A stretch of DNA of 64,000 nucleotides, from assembly GCA_903928915.1 (NCBI GenBank), contig CAIYSL010000125.1:47195-111194 (forward strand), given 5' to 3'. Shown here piece after piece: positions 52,274 through 61,029 of this stretch. The DNA is from an uncultured Syntrophobacterales bacterium. GTDB lineage: Bacteria; Desulfobacterota; Syntrophia; Syntrophales; UBA5619. The notes below the pieces were generated by a model, which was not told the origin of the DNA, made no database searches, and was given only the letters and a program-made list of their open reading frames with translations. Numbering within the stretch: the first letter of the stretch is position 1; each line of letters starts with the position of its first letter. The translations under genes were made by a program, and so were the position numbers.

Positions 52274-52348
52274 TGGTAGGCGGTACTGGGATTGAACCAG
52301 TGACTTCTACCGTGTGAAGGTAGCACTCTCCCGCTGAGTTAACCGCCC
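52274..52348 (-). tRNA. tRNA-Val (CAC anticodon), CCA encoded
   Basis: On the minus strand acceptor arm GGGCGGT pairs with ACCGCCT. The anticodon stem CTACC/GGTAG encloses TTCACAC, giving anticodon CAC. The T-arm has GGTTCAATCCC. CCA is encoded. It lies 48 bases after the nitrilase-family gene on the same strand, so it may be processed from that transcript. Confidence 0.95.
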
Positions 52349-52396
52349 CTGCGCGGTATGCTATATCCTAACGGAATCGCCTTTTCAAGCGAAAAA

Positions 52397-53206
52397 TCAT
52401 CTCTCCTGCGCTTTCACCAGTGAGCCGTACCATTGCGGCCTTCTGTCCCCGAGGAGATCGTTGTAGGGATTCAACGCTTTATCCCGTGACCTTCCTACCT
52501 CGATTTCGACCACCCCCACCTCCGCGGAGGTTTCACCGGCACGACGGAGGATCGTCCCGTCGGCCCCGATGAGCTGACTCTTTCCCGTAAAGCGGAGCTC
52601 CTTTCCCCCCCGCGCCTCGGTCCCGATCCGATTAGCCGTCACCGCAGCGACCCGGTTTTCCAGGCAGCGCGTGACCATCGCGTCCTGGCAGAAGGGAAGG
52701 ACCAGATTGGCAGGGTGGCAGAGGATATCCGCCCCCGCGAGGGCAAGAACCCGTGCCGTTTCCGGGAATAGCCAGTCGAAGCAGATCATCATTCCGACCC
52801 GGCAGGGTCCGATGTCGTGCACGGCCAGCCCCCGGTCCCCCGGGTCGAACCAGAGCGTCTCTTCAAGAAAAAGATGGAGCTTCCGGTAGGTGGCGATGTA
52901 CCCGCCGGGACCCACGAGGACCGCGGCGTTGTACAGACGATCCCCGGCCCGTTCGATCATCCCGGCAACGATGTGCGCGCCGCGTCGCCCGGCGAGCCCC
53001 GAGAGGGCCTGCACGGTCCTCCCCGCCGGTATCTCCTCCCCGAGCAGTTCTGCTTCCCGACGGGAGGTGAAGAGATACCCCGTCGCACAGAGCTCGGGCA
53101 GGACAATCAGGTCTGCCTCCAGGCCGTCGAGGAGCAGCCCGATCGTCAGGAGATTCCTCTCGGTCTCCCCGAAAACCGGCGCGAATTGGATGAATCCCGC
53201 CTTCAT
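52397..53206 (-). CDS. Carbon-nitrogen hydrolase (nitrilase superfamily)
   Basis: A 269-residue cytoplasmic hydrolase with the Glu-Lys-Cys triad: LPELCATGYLF near residue 38, TYRKLHLFLEE near 110 and GMMICFDWLFPE near 142. These enzymes hydrolyse amides or, less often, nitriles. The pattern resembles omega-amidase and N-carbamoyl amidase branches, but the substrate is not readable. ATG at 53206 (MKAGFIQFAPVFGE) is chosen two codons inside the track start. tRNA-Val follows on the same strand. Confidence 0.9.
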   Translation of the reverse strand: MKAGFIQFAPVFGETERNLLTIGLLLDGLEADLIVLPELCATGYLFTSRREAELLGEEIPAGRTVQALSGLAGRRGAHIVAGMIERAGDRLYNAAVLVGPGGYIATYRKLHLFLEETLWFDPGDRGLAVHDIGPCRVGMMICFDWLFPETARVLALAGADILCHPANLVLPFCQDAMVTRCLENRVAAVTANRIGTEARGGKELRFTGKSQLIGADGTILRRAGETSAEVGVVEIEVGRSRDKALNPYNDLLGDRRPQWYGSLVKAQER

Positions 53207-53343
53207 GGGCATGCCTCCTTCTGCGTTGCCGATATCCTACGCCATGCCCGAGGGGTTGTAAAGCTTCTGCTTCGCTGCGGCGGCGCAGTACCCGATTGCG
53301 GGCACGTTCTCGGCGGCGGCGGACCGAATCACAGCGCGCAAAG

Positions 53344-53377
53344 AAAGGGCCGCGGTCCTTCGACCACGGCCCTTTCC
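53344..53377 (-). terminator. Terminator of the beta-oxidation operon
   Basis: GAAAGGGCCG-C-GGTC, loop CTTC, GACC-A-CGGCCCTTTC forms a 14-bp stem with one mismatch. On the minus strand its 3' arm is followed by TTTG, with more T in the arm (CCCTTTCTTTG). It lies 100 bases after the thiolase stop. Confidence 0.75.
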
Positions 53378-53476
53378 GTCTCGGGTTACGGCGTTCGGGA
53401 GCGCGTTCGCCCCGCGTGCACAGGAAGATGAGAGATTCCGCGTCAGCTTCCGCAGGAAGTCAGGTTCCGCACGTTC

Positions 53477-54673
53477 CTACAGCATTTCATAGATGCCCGC
53501 TGCACCCATTCCGCCACCGATACACATCGAAACGATTCCCCGTTTCGCCTTCCGCCGCTTCAGCTCGTGGAGCAGTTGGGCGGTCAGTTTCGCGCCGGTG
53601 CACCCCAGAGGGTGGCCGAGGGCGATGGCGCCGCCGTTGGGGTTGATATCCCCGGCCGTGAGCCGGTCTTCGATGCCGATCTTCCGGATCGAATACAGGG
53701 CCTGCGAAGCAAAGGCCTCGTTGATCTCGAACACGTCGATGTCCTTTGTCGCGAGCCCCGCCATCCTCAGAACCTTGGGGATTGCATAGGCAGGTCCAAC
53801 CCCCATCTCCTCGGCCTTGCATCCCGCCACGGCGAAGTAGGCAAGCCGCGCGATCGGCCGGACGCCGAGCGCCTTTGCTTTGTCCGCCGACATCAGCAGG
53901 CAGAAGGCGGCGCCGTCGGTCATCTGCGACGAATTTGCCGCGGTGACATTCCCCCCCTGCCTGAACGGAGACTTCAGCTTGGCCATGTCCTCAAGCTTTG
54001 CCGGCCAGCGCACACCGTCGTCGGTGTCGAACACAAACTTTTCGCGGACGCGTTTGCCGTTCTTCAGGACTTTGTATTTGTACGCCGTGATCGGGACGAT
54101 CTCCTCCTTGAATTTTCCCGCCTTGATCGCCTCGTACGCCCTGCGGTTGCTCTCCATCCCGAACTTATCCATGTCCTCCCGGGAAATGTGGTAGTCGACG
54201 GCCACGTTCTCGGCCGTCACCCCCATGCTCACGTACACCATCGGCATCGAACCGTCGTAGGCCCAGTCCGGACTGGGGCGGGCCGTGTTTCCCCCCATAG
54301 GGATGTGGGACATGGTTTCGCATCCGCCGGCCACGATCACCTCGGACCAGCCCGCGCGGATCTTGGCAGTGGCGTCGGCAATCGACTGGATTCCCGAAGA
54401 ACAGAACCGGTTGATCGTCATCCCGCAGGCCGACACCGGCAGCCCGGCGCCCATGGCGATGATCCTGCCGAGATTCACCCCCTGTTCGGCTTCGGGAAAG
54501 GAACAGCCGACGATCACATCGTCCACATCCTCCCCTTTTAGTTCGGGAACGCGCGCCAGCAGGCCTTTCAGGACCTGAATCCCTATCTCATCCCCTCGCG
54601 TTGCGGCGAGACCGCCCCGTTTGTACCGCCCGCCGGGACTTCTGACCGCTTTGACAATCACAGCATCACTCAT
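53477..54673 (-). CDS. Acetyl-CoA acetyltransferase/3-ketoacyl-CoA thiolase
   Basis: A 398-residue thiolase with the acyl-accepting cysteine in INRFCSSGIQSI near residue 90, the base histidine in GGAIALGHPLGCTGAK near 350 and the second cysteine in SMCIGGGMGAAGI near 385. It performs the last step of beta-oxidation, thiolysis of 3-ketoacyl-CoA, or the reverse condensation. It is last in tetR-acd-fadB-thl, 76 bases after the fadB-like gene. Chain-length preference cannot be told by eye. Confidence 0.94.
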   Translation of the reverse strand: MSDAVIVKAVRSPGGRYKRGGLAATRGDEIGIQVLKGLLARVPELKGEDVDDVIVGCSFPEAEQGVNLGRIIAMGAGLPVSACGMTINRFCSSGIQSIADATAKIRAGWSEVIVAGGCETMSHIPMGGNTARPSPDWAYDGSMPMVYVSMGVTAENVAVDYHISREDMDKFGMESNRRAYEAIKAGKFKEEIVPITAYKYKVLKNGKRVREKFVFDTDDGVRWPAKLEDMAKLKSPFRQGGNVTAANSSQMTDGAAFCLLMSADKAKALGVRPIARLAYFAVAGCKAEEMGVGPAYAIPKVLRMAGLATKDIDVFEINEAFASQALYSIRKIGIEDRLTAGDINPNGGAIALGHPLGCTGAKLTAQLLHELKRRKAKRGIVSMCIGGGMGAAGIYEML

Positions 54674-54749
54674 GATCTTCCTCCTTTTCCAACGCCCGGG
54701 TCCGCGGCGGCTATCCGCGAGCGCTTCGAGCCGCCGCCCTCGGCCCCTG

Positions 54750-57170
54750 TCAGTTCCGCAACGGCTTGCCGGTGTTGAGCATGTACATGATCCTGTCCTG
54801 AGTCCGCTTTTCTCCCAAGAGACTCAGGAAGGCTTCCCGTTCGAGGGCCAGGATCTCCTCTTCGGTCACCAGCGTCCCTTCGGCGCAGTCACCGCCGGAG
54901 AGGATGGCCGCAACCTTGCGGGCCACATGGAGGTCGTAATCGGTGGCGAAATTGCCGTGCCGCATGTTGTACAGGACCGCCTCGGCCATACCGCGGAAGT
55001 TCTCCCCCATCACCGGGATCAGGGCCTGTTTCGGCGTGCGGTAGAACTTCGCCAGCCCGAGGACCGCCTGCTTAGCGTCCCAGAGCTGCTGATCCCTCCC
55101 GAGACTGATGCTTTCGGTCCTGCGGATGTATCCGAGTTCCATCCCCTCCACGGCGCTGGTCGCCACTTTCGCCGTGGCAATGTTCTCGAAGGCCTTGGCG
55201 TACAGCTGCTGGAGGTTCATGCCGCTATCGACGACGCCGTCGGGCAGCCCTTCGGTCATGCGCACCATCAACTCTTTGCATCCTCCGCCCGCGGGAATGA
55301 CTCCTACCCCCACCTCGACGAGGCCGATGTAGGTTTCGCCGCAGGGTTGACACTTCGCCGCGTGCATGGACATCTCGCAGCCTCCGCCGAGGGCGAGTCC
55401 CGCCGGGGCGCTCACCACGGGCTTGGACAGGTACTTCATCCGCATGTTGGCGTTCTGGAATCCGGCGATGGACTGTTCGATGAGGTCCCAATCACCCCGC
55501 TGGACGCCGATGAGAACCTTGAATATATTGGCCCCGGCGGAAAAATTCGCCCCGTGGTTTCCCACGACCATTCCGAGAAAATCCTTCTCCACCACGGAGC
55601 AGCTCTCGTGGATCATCTCGATCATCCCGTCGTCCACGGCATTCATCTTCGTGTGGAACTCCAAGCATGCCACCCCGTCGCCGATATCGATCAGCGTCGC
55701 ACTTGCGTTCTTCCGCACAACTTTGTCGCGCTCCTTCAGTTCGGGAAGCAGGATGATCCGCGGGTTCGCCTCCAGCTTCAGGTACTCCTTCCGTTCGAAA
55801 TCGTAGTAGTACCTGCCGTCCTCTTTCCGGAGGTAGAAGGACTCGCAGCCCTTCTTCAGCATCTCCTCGATCTTCTTCGGGACCTTCTTCTTGAGCCGCT
55901 TCATGGTCTCGACCGCTTCCCGGACGCCGACGGCATCCCAGGTCTCGAAGGGGCCGAGTTCGTGGTTGTAGCCCCACTTCATGGCGTTGTCGATGCCGAC
56001 GATGTTCTCACAAATCTCGGGGATCCGGTTGGCGGCGTAGATGAAGTTGTTGCAGAGGTACTCGCGGGTAACGTCGGCCGCCACATCGCTGCCGTTGAAC
56101 ACCAGCTTCACGGTAGCCGCGACCCCCTCATCCGCCTTTCGCTTCGCGTCCGAGACGGAGGCATACTTCGGCTTTGTCGCGGGCACGTATTCCATTGTGC
56201 GGTAGTCGAGGACGAGCTTCCCCTTCTTCCCGTCGGCGCCTTTGGTCCGTTTGTAGAACCCCTGTTTGGTCTTGTTGCCGAGCCATTTCAGCTCGATCAT
56301 CTTCTTCATCAATTCGCTCGGGGCGAAGATCTCCCGCATCTCGTCGTCGGGAACCGCCGCGTACAGGTTCGACGAGACGTGATGGGCCGTGTCGAGGCCG
56401 ACGAGGTCGAGCGTCCCGAAGATGGATGAACCCGGCCGTCCCAGTGCCTTACCGATGATCGCATCGAGTTCGTCGATCCGCAGGTTCTTTTCCGCCATGA
56501 TGCGGATGGCGTTGGAGATGTCGAAAGAGCCGATGCGGTTGCCGATGAAATTCGGGACGTCTTTGCAGATGACGACGCCTTTCCCCAGCACCTGTTCGCA
56601 GAACCGGGTCATGAATGCCGTCACTTCGGGTTTTGTCTCTTCCCCCGGGATGATTTCAAGCAGTTTCATGTACCGCGGCGGGTTGAAGAAGTGGGTCCCG
56701 AGAAATCGCTCCTTCAGCTTCGGCCCGAAGTTAGTCTTGATGTCTCCGATCGGGATGCCGGAGGTGTTCGTGGTTACGATGCAGTCGGGCTTGACGACCT
56801 TTTCCACCTTTGCCAGGAGTTCCTGCTTGATCTTCAGGTTTTCCACGACCACCTCGATGACCCAGTCGGCTTCGGCCAGCCAGCCGAGGTTGTCTTCGAA
56901 ATTTCCCGTACGGATCATCGCGGCGTTCTTATTCGTGTAGAACGCGGCGGGTTTCGCCTTTACCGCCCCCTCCAGCCCCCTTGCCGCAAAGCGGTTGCGC
57001 CAGGCGGGGCTCTTTTCGTTCAGCCCCTGGGCCTTGTCGGCATCGGTGAGTTCAAAGGGGATGATGTCCAGCAAATCGCACGGGATCCCAGCGTTGGTCA
57101 GATGGGCGGCGATGGTGGCGCCCATCACCCCCGCACCGAGGACGGCTGCTTTTTTTATTTCGTACGCCAT
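54750..57170 (-). CDS. 3-hydroxyacyl-CoA dehydrogenase/enoyl-CoA hydratase fusion
   Basis: An 806-residue bifunctional beta-oxidation enzyme with the dehydrogenase first and the hydratase last, opposite to E. coli FadB. The N-terminal Rossmann motif is AVLGAGVMGATIAAHLTNAG; HFFNPPRYMKLLEIIPG near residue 145 holds the catalytic His/Glu. The C-terminal crotonase part has GNHGANFSAGANIF near 535, a first Glu in LGGGCEMSMHAA near 595 and a second in LVEVGVGVIPAGGG near 620, so both hydratase acids are present. It lies between acd and thiolase in the operon, about 100 bases from acd. Confidence 0.93.
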   Translation of the reverse strand: MAYEIKKAAVLGAGVMGATIAAHLTNAGIPCDLLDIIPFELTDADKAQGLNEKSPAWRNRFAARGLEGAVKAKPAAFYTNKNAAMIRTGNFEDNLGWLAEADWVIEVVVENLKIKQELLAKVEKVVKPDCIVTTNTSGIPIGDIKTNFGPKLKERFLGTHFFNPPRYMKLLEIIPGEETKPEVTAFMTRFCEQVLGKGVVICKDVPNFIGNRIGSFDISNAIRIMAEKNLRIDELDAIIGKALGRPGSSIFGTLDLVGLDTAHHVSSNLYAAVPDDEMREIFAPSELMKKMIELKWLGNKTKQGFYKRTKGADGKKGKLVLDYRTMEYVPATKPKYASVSDAKRKADEGVAATVKLVFNGSDVAADVTREYLCNNFIYAANRIPEICENIVGIDNAMKWGYNHELGPFETWDAVGVREAVETMKRLKKKVPKKIEEMLKKGCESFYLRKEDGRYYYDFERKEYLKLEANPRIILLPELKERDKVVRKNASATLIDIGDGVACLEFHTKMNAVDDGMIEMIHESCSVVEKDFLGMVVGNHGANFSAGANIFKVLIGVQRGDWDLIEQSIAGFQNANMRMKYLSKPVVSAPAGLALGGGCEMSMHAAKCQPCGETYIGLVEVGVGVIPAGGGCKELMVRMTEGLPDGVVDSGMNLQQLYAKAFENIATAKVATSAVEGMELGYIRRTESISLGRDQQLWDAKQAVLGLAKFYRTPKQALIPVMGENFRGMAEAVLYNMRHGNFATDYDLHVARKVAAILSGGDCAEGTLVTEEEILALEREAFLSLLGEKRTQDRIMYMLNTGKPLRN

Positions 57171-57277
57171 AGTATTCCTCCTGTTCGCTTCGCGCGGGGA
57201 TCGTCGATTCCTGCCCGCAGGTCAGATCGCCGTTCCGCGCACTTCCCGCCGCATCAGGCGGCGCGTGTTCACCCTGC

Positions 57278-59137
57278 TCAGCAGGTGAAGGATTCGTCAG
57301 CCATTTCGATCGGGATCTTCTCCTCGGACTTTATCGCCCCGCATCGAGCCTTCACCGTGCAGAGGATCTCGACGGCGAAGAATTTCGCCGCTGCTACCTT
57401 TCCCTGATAGAAGGCGACATCGGCGTTCTCATGCACCAGGCTGCGCTGCTTCCCCTTTGCATCTTCGGCCCCGGCCTCGCTGTAGATCGCTTTGAGTCTC
57501 TCCGTCGCGATCGCAGCCGACTGCAGCAGGAAGTGCCCGATCAGCACATCGCCGAAAATATCGAGGTACGGCGATGCATTCAGTATCGGGATGAGGAAGC
57601 TCGAGCTCTTCCCCAGTTGGGCGAGCGTCATGGTCATATCCACCAGGGCGTTGTAGGCCTCTTCGAGCCGTTCGGCATAGGGCTTGAGTTCGGCATTGCC
57701 CTTGGTCTTGGCGATGGTCGCACCGACCTCGCCGAAGAGATTCATGACATTCATCCCCTTCTTCTGCCCGAGCTGCCGGCCCACCAGATTGAGGGACTGA
57801 ATCCCGTTTGTCCCTTCGTAGATGGGGGTGATCTTGCAGTCCCGCAGATACTGCTCCATCGGATATTCCTGGCAGTACCCGTAACCGCCGTAGACATCGA
57901 TCGCCTTGGAGCAGATTTCCATCGCCCGGTCGGAGGAGTAGGCCTTGCAGACCGACGTCAGCAGGTCCACGAGCCCTTGCCACTTCTCGCATTCTGCCGG
58001 AACCGCCCTTGCCATATCCATGCAGTAGGCGGTGAAGTAGTTCAGGGCCCGGATCCCCTCCACGTGGGCCTTCATCCACAGGAGATCCCGCCGGACATCG
58101 GGATGCTGGATGATCGGTACCGCCTTTGCATCGGGATTCTTCATCTCCCAGACGGGTGCGCTTTGAATCCGCTCCTTAGCATAGGCAATGGCATGCTCCA
58201 ATGCGGCCGAGGCGACGCCGAGCCCCTGCATCCCCACGTCGAACCGTGCGCCGTTCATCATCAGGAACATGATCCGCATCCCTTCCCGTTCTTTGCCGAG
58301 CAGTTCGCCGATGCACTTCCCCTCGTCGCCGAAATTGAGCGTACAGGTTGCCGATCCCTTGATACCCATCTTGTGTTCGATGTTGCCCGTGTGGACGTCA
58401 TTCGGCTCGCCGAGGCTGCCGTCGGGATTTACCCGGATCTTGGGCACGATAAAGATCGAGATGCCGCCCGTGCCGGGAGGGTCCCCCTCGATCCGTGCAA
58501 GAACCGGATGGACGATGTTTTCCGCGAGGTCATGGTCCCCGCAGGAGATGAAGCATTTCGACCCGGTTATGCTGAAGGTGCCGTCGGGCAGCCGTTTGGC
58601 CGAGGTCTTCAACGCACCGACATCGCTCCCCGCCCCGGGTTCCGTCAGGCACATCGTCCCCATCCACTGACCGGAAAACATCTTGTACATGTACTTGTTC
58701 TTCAGCTCCTCCGTCCCAAAATGTTCGACCAGACTGGCCGCTCCGTGGGTGAGGCCCGGATACATCAGCAGGGCGAAATTGGCGGCGTGGCAGTGTTCGA
58801 GACTGGCGGCCGCCAGGAGTACCGGCATGCCCTGACCACCCACGTCAGGCGATGAGGTCGGACAGAGCCAGCCCGCTTCGACGTACTTCTTGACTGCGTC
58901 GTGATAACTCTTCGGCACTGAGACCTTTCCATCCTTCAGCGTACATCCTTCCTTGTCTCCCGCGGCGAAGGTGGGAAGGATGACGTTGACGGCCATTTTT
59001 TTCGCCTCGCTCATCATCAGCAAGGCATCCTCCCGGGAGAAATCCTTGAACGTCTCCGTCTGGAACAGCTTCTCGATGTTCAAGACCTCGAACAGAAGAA
59101 ACTCCTGATCCCTCTCATTCACCAGCAAATTACTCAT
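57278..59137 (-). CDS. Acyl-CoA dehydrogenase, long form with C-terminal extension
   Basis: A 619-residue flavoprotein, longer than the 380-residue short- and medium-chain enzymes. FAD/substrate motifs are MCLTEPGAGSDVGALKT near residue 160 and GSKCFISCGDHD near 190; the catalytic Glu is in TPIYEGTNGIQSLNLVGRQL near 435. The last 150 or so residues form an extra helical domain, as in AidB-like and some syntroph enzymes. It introduces the alpha-beta double bond and needs electron-transfer flavoprotein, not encoded here. It follows tetR by 156 bases. Confidence 0.93.
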   Translation of the reverse strand: MSNLLVNERDQEFLLFEVLNIEKLFQTETFKDFSREDALLMMSEAKKMAVNVILPTFAAGDKEGCTLKDGKVSVPKSYHDAVKKYVEAGWLCPTSSPDVGGQGMPVLLAAASLEHCHAANFALLMYPGLTHGAASLVEHFGTEELKNKYMYKMFSGQWMGTMCLTEPGAGSDVGALKTSAKRLPDGTFSITGSKCFISCGDHDLAENIVHPVLARIEGDPPGTGGISIFIVPKIRVNPDGSLGEPNDVHTGNIEHKMGIKGSATCTLNFGDEGKCIGELLGKEREGMRIMFLMMNGARFDVGMQGLGVASAALEHAIAYAKERIQSAPVWEMKNPDAKAVPIIQHPDVRRDLLWMKAHVEGIRALNYFTAYCMDMARAVPAECEKWQGLVDLLTSVCKAYSSDRAMEICSKAIDVYGGYGYCQEYPMEQYLRDCKITPIYEGTNGIQSLNLVGRQLGQKKGMNVMNLFGEVGATIAKTKGNAELKPYAERLEEAYNALVDMTMTLAQLGKSSSFLIPILNASPYLDIFGDVLIGHFLLQSAAIATERLKAIYSEAGAEDAKGKQRSLVHENADVAFYQGKVAAAKFFAVEILCTVKARCGAIKSEEKIPIEMADESFTC

Positions 59138-59293
59138 ACCCTGGCCCCCCTTTCGCTTCTGCTAAGACTGGATTTCGACAACCCTGCGTCCGGCGATTCC
59201 GTTTCTCAGGGTCTCCGCGTACACCCGTCCGCGTGTTGATTGGTTGTCACAAACGCCGCACCCGACCGGCCCGTCCGCTAAACAGCACGGATT

Positions 59294-59938
59294 TCAGCGG
59301 GGCCGGTCACAGGTCTTCAGCCCCCGAATGTAGATGTCGAGCCCTAACCGCAAGGTGCTCTGAATTACCTCGGCCCGTTTAGATTCGCCGCCCGTAAACA
59401 GATGGAGTGAGATGATGCCGTTGAGCAACCCCCAGATTGCATTCCTGTTCAACCGGAGGTTGACCGCGGCGGGGAATTCCCCCCGCTCGATGCCATAGCG
59501 GAATATATCCTCTACGATGCTGATGTTTCGGTTAGTGGCCTTGATGATGTGGCTGTTCAGCTCTTCGGGCAGGTTCATGTCGCTGGTGTGCAGCATGAAC
59601 GTCATCAGGATCCTGAACAGTTCGCGATCGGAGAGGAACAGATCCACGTAGATCCCGGCAAAGCGGAGGAGTGCTTCGGATGCACTCGGTGAGTCGGTAA
59701 GAAGGTCGCTGAAGTGTTCGTGGAACTTATCGATGTCGCCCAGCAGAATCTGGGTGTAGATCTCCTCCTTGCTGTTGAAATAGAGGTAGATCGACCCCTT
59801 GCTGAGCTCGGCCTTCTTGGCAATGCTGTCAACGGTGACCGGCTTGAACCCCCGTTCGAAAAAGAGCTTCCGTGCGGCCTTCAGGATGGCGTTACGCCGG
59901 TTGTCGCGTTCCCGTTTTCTGCGTTCTTCCAGTCCCAA
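59294..59938 (-). CDS. TetR-family repressor of the beta-oxidation operon
   Basis: A 214-residue regulator. The N-terminal helix-turn-helix has AARKLFFERGFKPVTVDSIA and AELSKGSIYLYFNSKEEIY near residues 20-62, a textbook TetR pattern; the C-terminal part is a ligand-binding domain without recognisable motifs. As first gene of an operon for acyl-CoA degradation it probably senses an acyl-CoA, and inverted repeats overlap its own promoter. This is inferred from position, not from a demonstrated ligand. Confidence 0.92.
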   Translation of the reverse strand: MGLEERRKRERDNRRNAILKAARKLFFERGFKPVTVDSIAKKAELSKGSIYLYFNSKEEIYTQILLGDIDKFHEHFSDLLTDSPSASEALLRFAGIYVDLFLSDRELFRILMTFMLHTSDMNLPEELNSHIIKATNRNISIVEDIFRYGIERGEFPAAVNLRLNRNAIWGLLNGIISLHLFTGGESKRAEVIQSTLRLGLDIYIRGLKTCDRPR

Positions 59939-60140
59939 GAGATGCCCCCTTCAGTGACGGTCGGGCGAGGAAGGTTACCCTCGTGCGGCCGATCGGGCGC
60001 GCGATGCAACACGGGGCCGGCTGCGGGCCGGCTGTACCTGCGGGAGGTGTCCGGAAGAGGGAGAGCAGCATCCCGCATGGGACGCCGGGCAGTCGGTATT
60101 GACCCGACTGCCATGACCCTCGACCAGATTCTGAACAGCG

Positions 60141-60163
60141 GTCATTATATGACTGCTGGTCAT
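60141..60163. promoter_or_regulatory. Candidate TetR operator, overlapping inverted repeats
   Basis: GTCAT-TAT-ATGAC and ATGAC-TGCTG-GTCAT share one half-site, giving three half-sites in 23 bases. They cover the perfect -10 TATAAT and the -10/-35 spacer of the tetR promoter. A longer TGACTG/CAGTCA repeat (60150-60173) extends over the -35. Confidence 0.55.
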
Positions 60164-60174
60164 TGGGCAGTCAA
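60144..60174 (-). promoter_or_regulatory. tetR-proximal promoter with perfect -10
   Basis: On the minus strand TTGACT is followed after 19 bases by TATAAT. The -10 is perfect but the spacer is long. It lies about 200 bases before tetR, implying a long leader. Confidence 0.5.
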
Positions 60175-60199
60175 TAGCGGATTCTTTTTCCGCTGTCAA
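60171..60199 (-). promoter_or_regulatory. Tandem upstream promoter of tetR operon
   Basis: Perfect TTGACA, 17 bases, TATTGA on the minus strand. Its -10 overlaps the -35 of the downstream promoter, so the two would compete or be co-repressed. Confidence 0.5.
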
Positions 60200-60211
60200 G
60201 CGAATATTCGC
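60200..60211. repeat. 12-bp perfect palindrome upstream of the tetR promoters
   Basis: GCGAATATTCGC reads the same on both strands and lies directly upstream of the outer TTGACA. It may be a further regulator site or part of the methyltransferase gene's 3' end structure. Confidence 0.45.
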
Positions 60212-60228
60212 ATGGGCGGGGGATTAAT

Positions 60229-61029
60229 TCATCGCACCGTGTGGAGGGCACCGGGGCACTGCTCCGGTCTTACCGCGCGGATGAGCAGGACGACCGAAAG
60301 GGCGCGAGGCGCCAGCCAGTTGTCGAGGCGAACGGGCAGGCGGTACAGGCGGTTCAGCCCGATGAACGTCTGCCGGATGATCCGCTCTGCGACGCCGCCT
60401 CCTGACGCGGGCCTCCGGCCGGTCCCCCTCCGTCCGAAGGCGGAGATGCCTGCCGTAACCAGGATCATCGTCAGCTTCTCCAGGGGGCCAAGGATCTTGA
60501 CGATCTCGACCGGGATCAGCCCCGCGCCCCGCAGCCGATCCTCCATCTCGGAGAGCTCGTACCGGCGATAATGTCGGACAAACCGATCGTCGCAGGCAAA
60601 GTAGGCCTTCCGGTGGGGAAAGGTAAGGATGAGCGAACCTCCGCGCCGGAGTATTGCTGCCATCTCCCGGAAGGCCGGGAGGTCGTCGGGAATATGCTCG
60701 AGAACTTCCGAACAGACGATCCGGGTGAACGAGTCGGGTTTGAAGGGCAGACGGCCCGCATCGGCGACTACGCACATCTCCATCCCCCGGCGGTCTTTCA
60801 GGTTCTTGAGGGCCGCAAACGAGAGATCGGAGAACACGGTACCCTGCGCGTCGTCAACCGTGGGCGACAGACCGCTGCCGATTTCGAGGGTCGGCCCCTT
60901 CCCGACACCCCGCAGGCAGATGCCGATGGCCCTCTTCCGCAGGAGGTAGTTGTACAGGAAATTCTTCAGTACCACGTAGGTGTCGTCGGCGAAGAACTCC
61001 TCGAACCGGTTGCCGCGGGCCGCGCTCAT
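60229..61029 (-). CDS. SAM-dependent methyltransferase (class I, type 11-like)
   Basis: A 266-residue protein. The SAM loop is LEIGSGLSPTVDD near residue 48; ADAGRLPFKPDSFTRIVCSE and VLEHIPDDL near 90-115 match motifs II-III of the Methyltransf_11 group. The C-terminal 90 residues are basic and hydrophobic (KLTMILVTAGISAFG), suggesting membrane contact. Its start overlaps the GT2 stop by four bases (ATGA), so it is coupled to the glycosyltransferase and may modify the same lipid-linked sugar or glycan. Substrate unknown. Confidence 0.85.
   Translation of the reverse strand: MSAARGNRFEEFFADDTYVVLKNFLYNYLLRKRAIGICLRGVGKGPTLEIGSGLSPTVDDAQGTVFSDLSFAALKNLKDRRGMEMCVVADAGRLPFKPDSFTRIVCSEVLEHIPDDLPAFREMAAILRRGGSLILTFPHRKAYFACDDRFVRHYRRYELSEMEDRLRGAGLIPVEIVKILGPLEKLTMILVTAGISAFGRRGTGRRPASGGGVAERIIRQTFIGLNRLYRLPVRLDNWLAPRALSVVLLIRAVRPEQCPGALHTVR

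Noticed and set aside
54621-56429. 602-residue plus-strand ORF
   Set aside because: Antisense shadow of the fadB-like gene; histidine- and arginine-rich composition typical of shadow frames.
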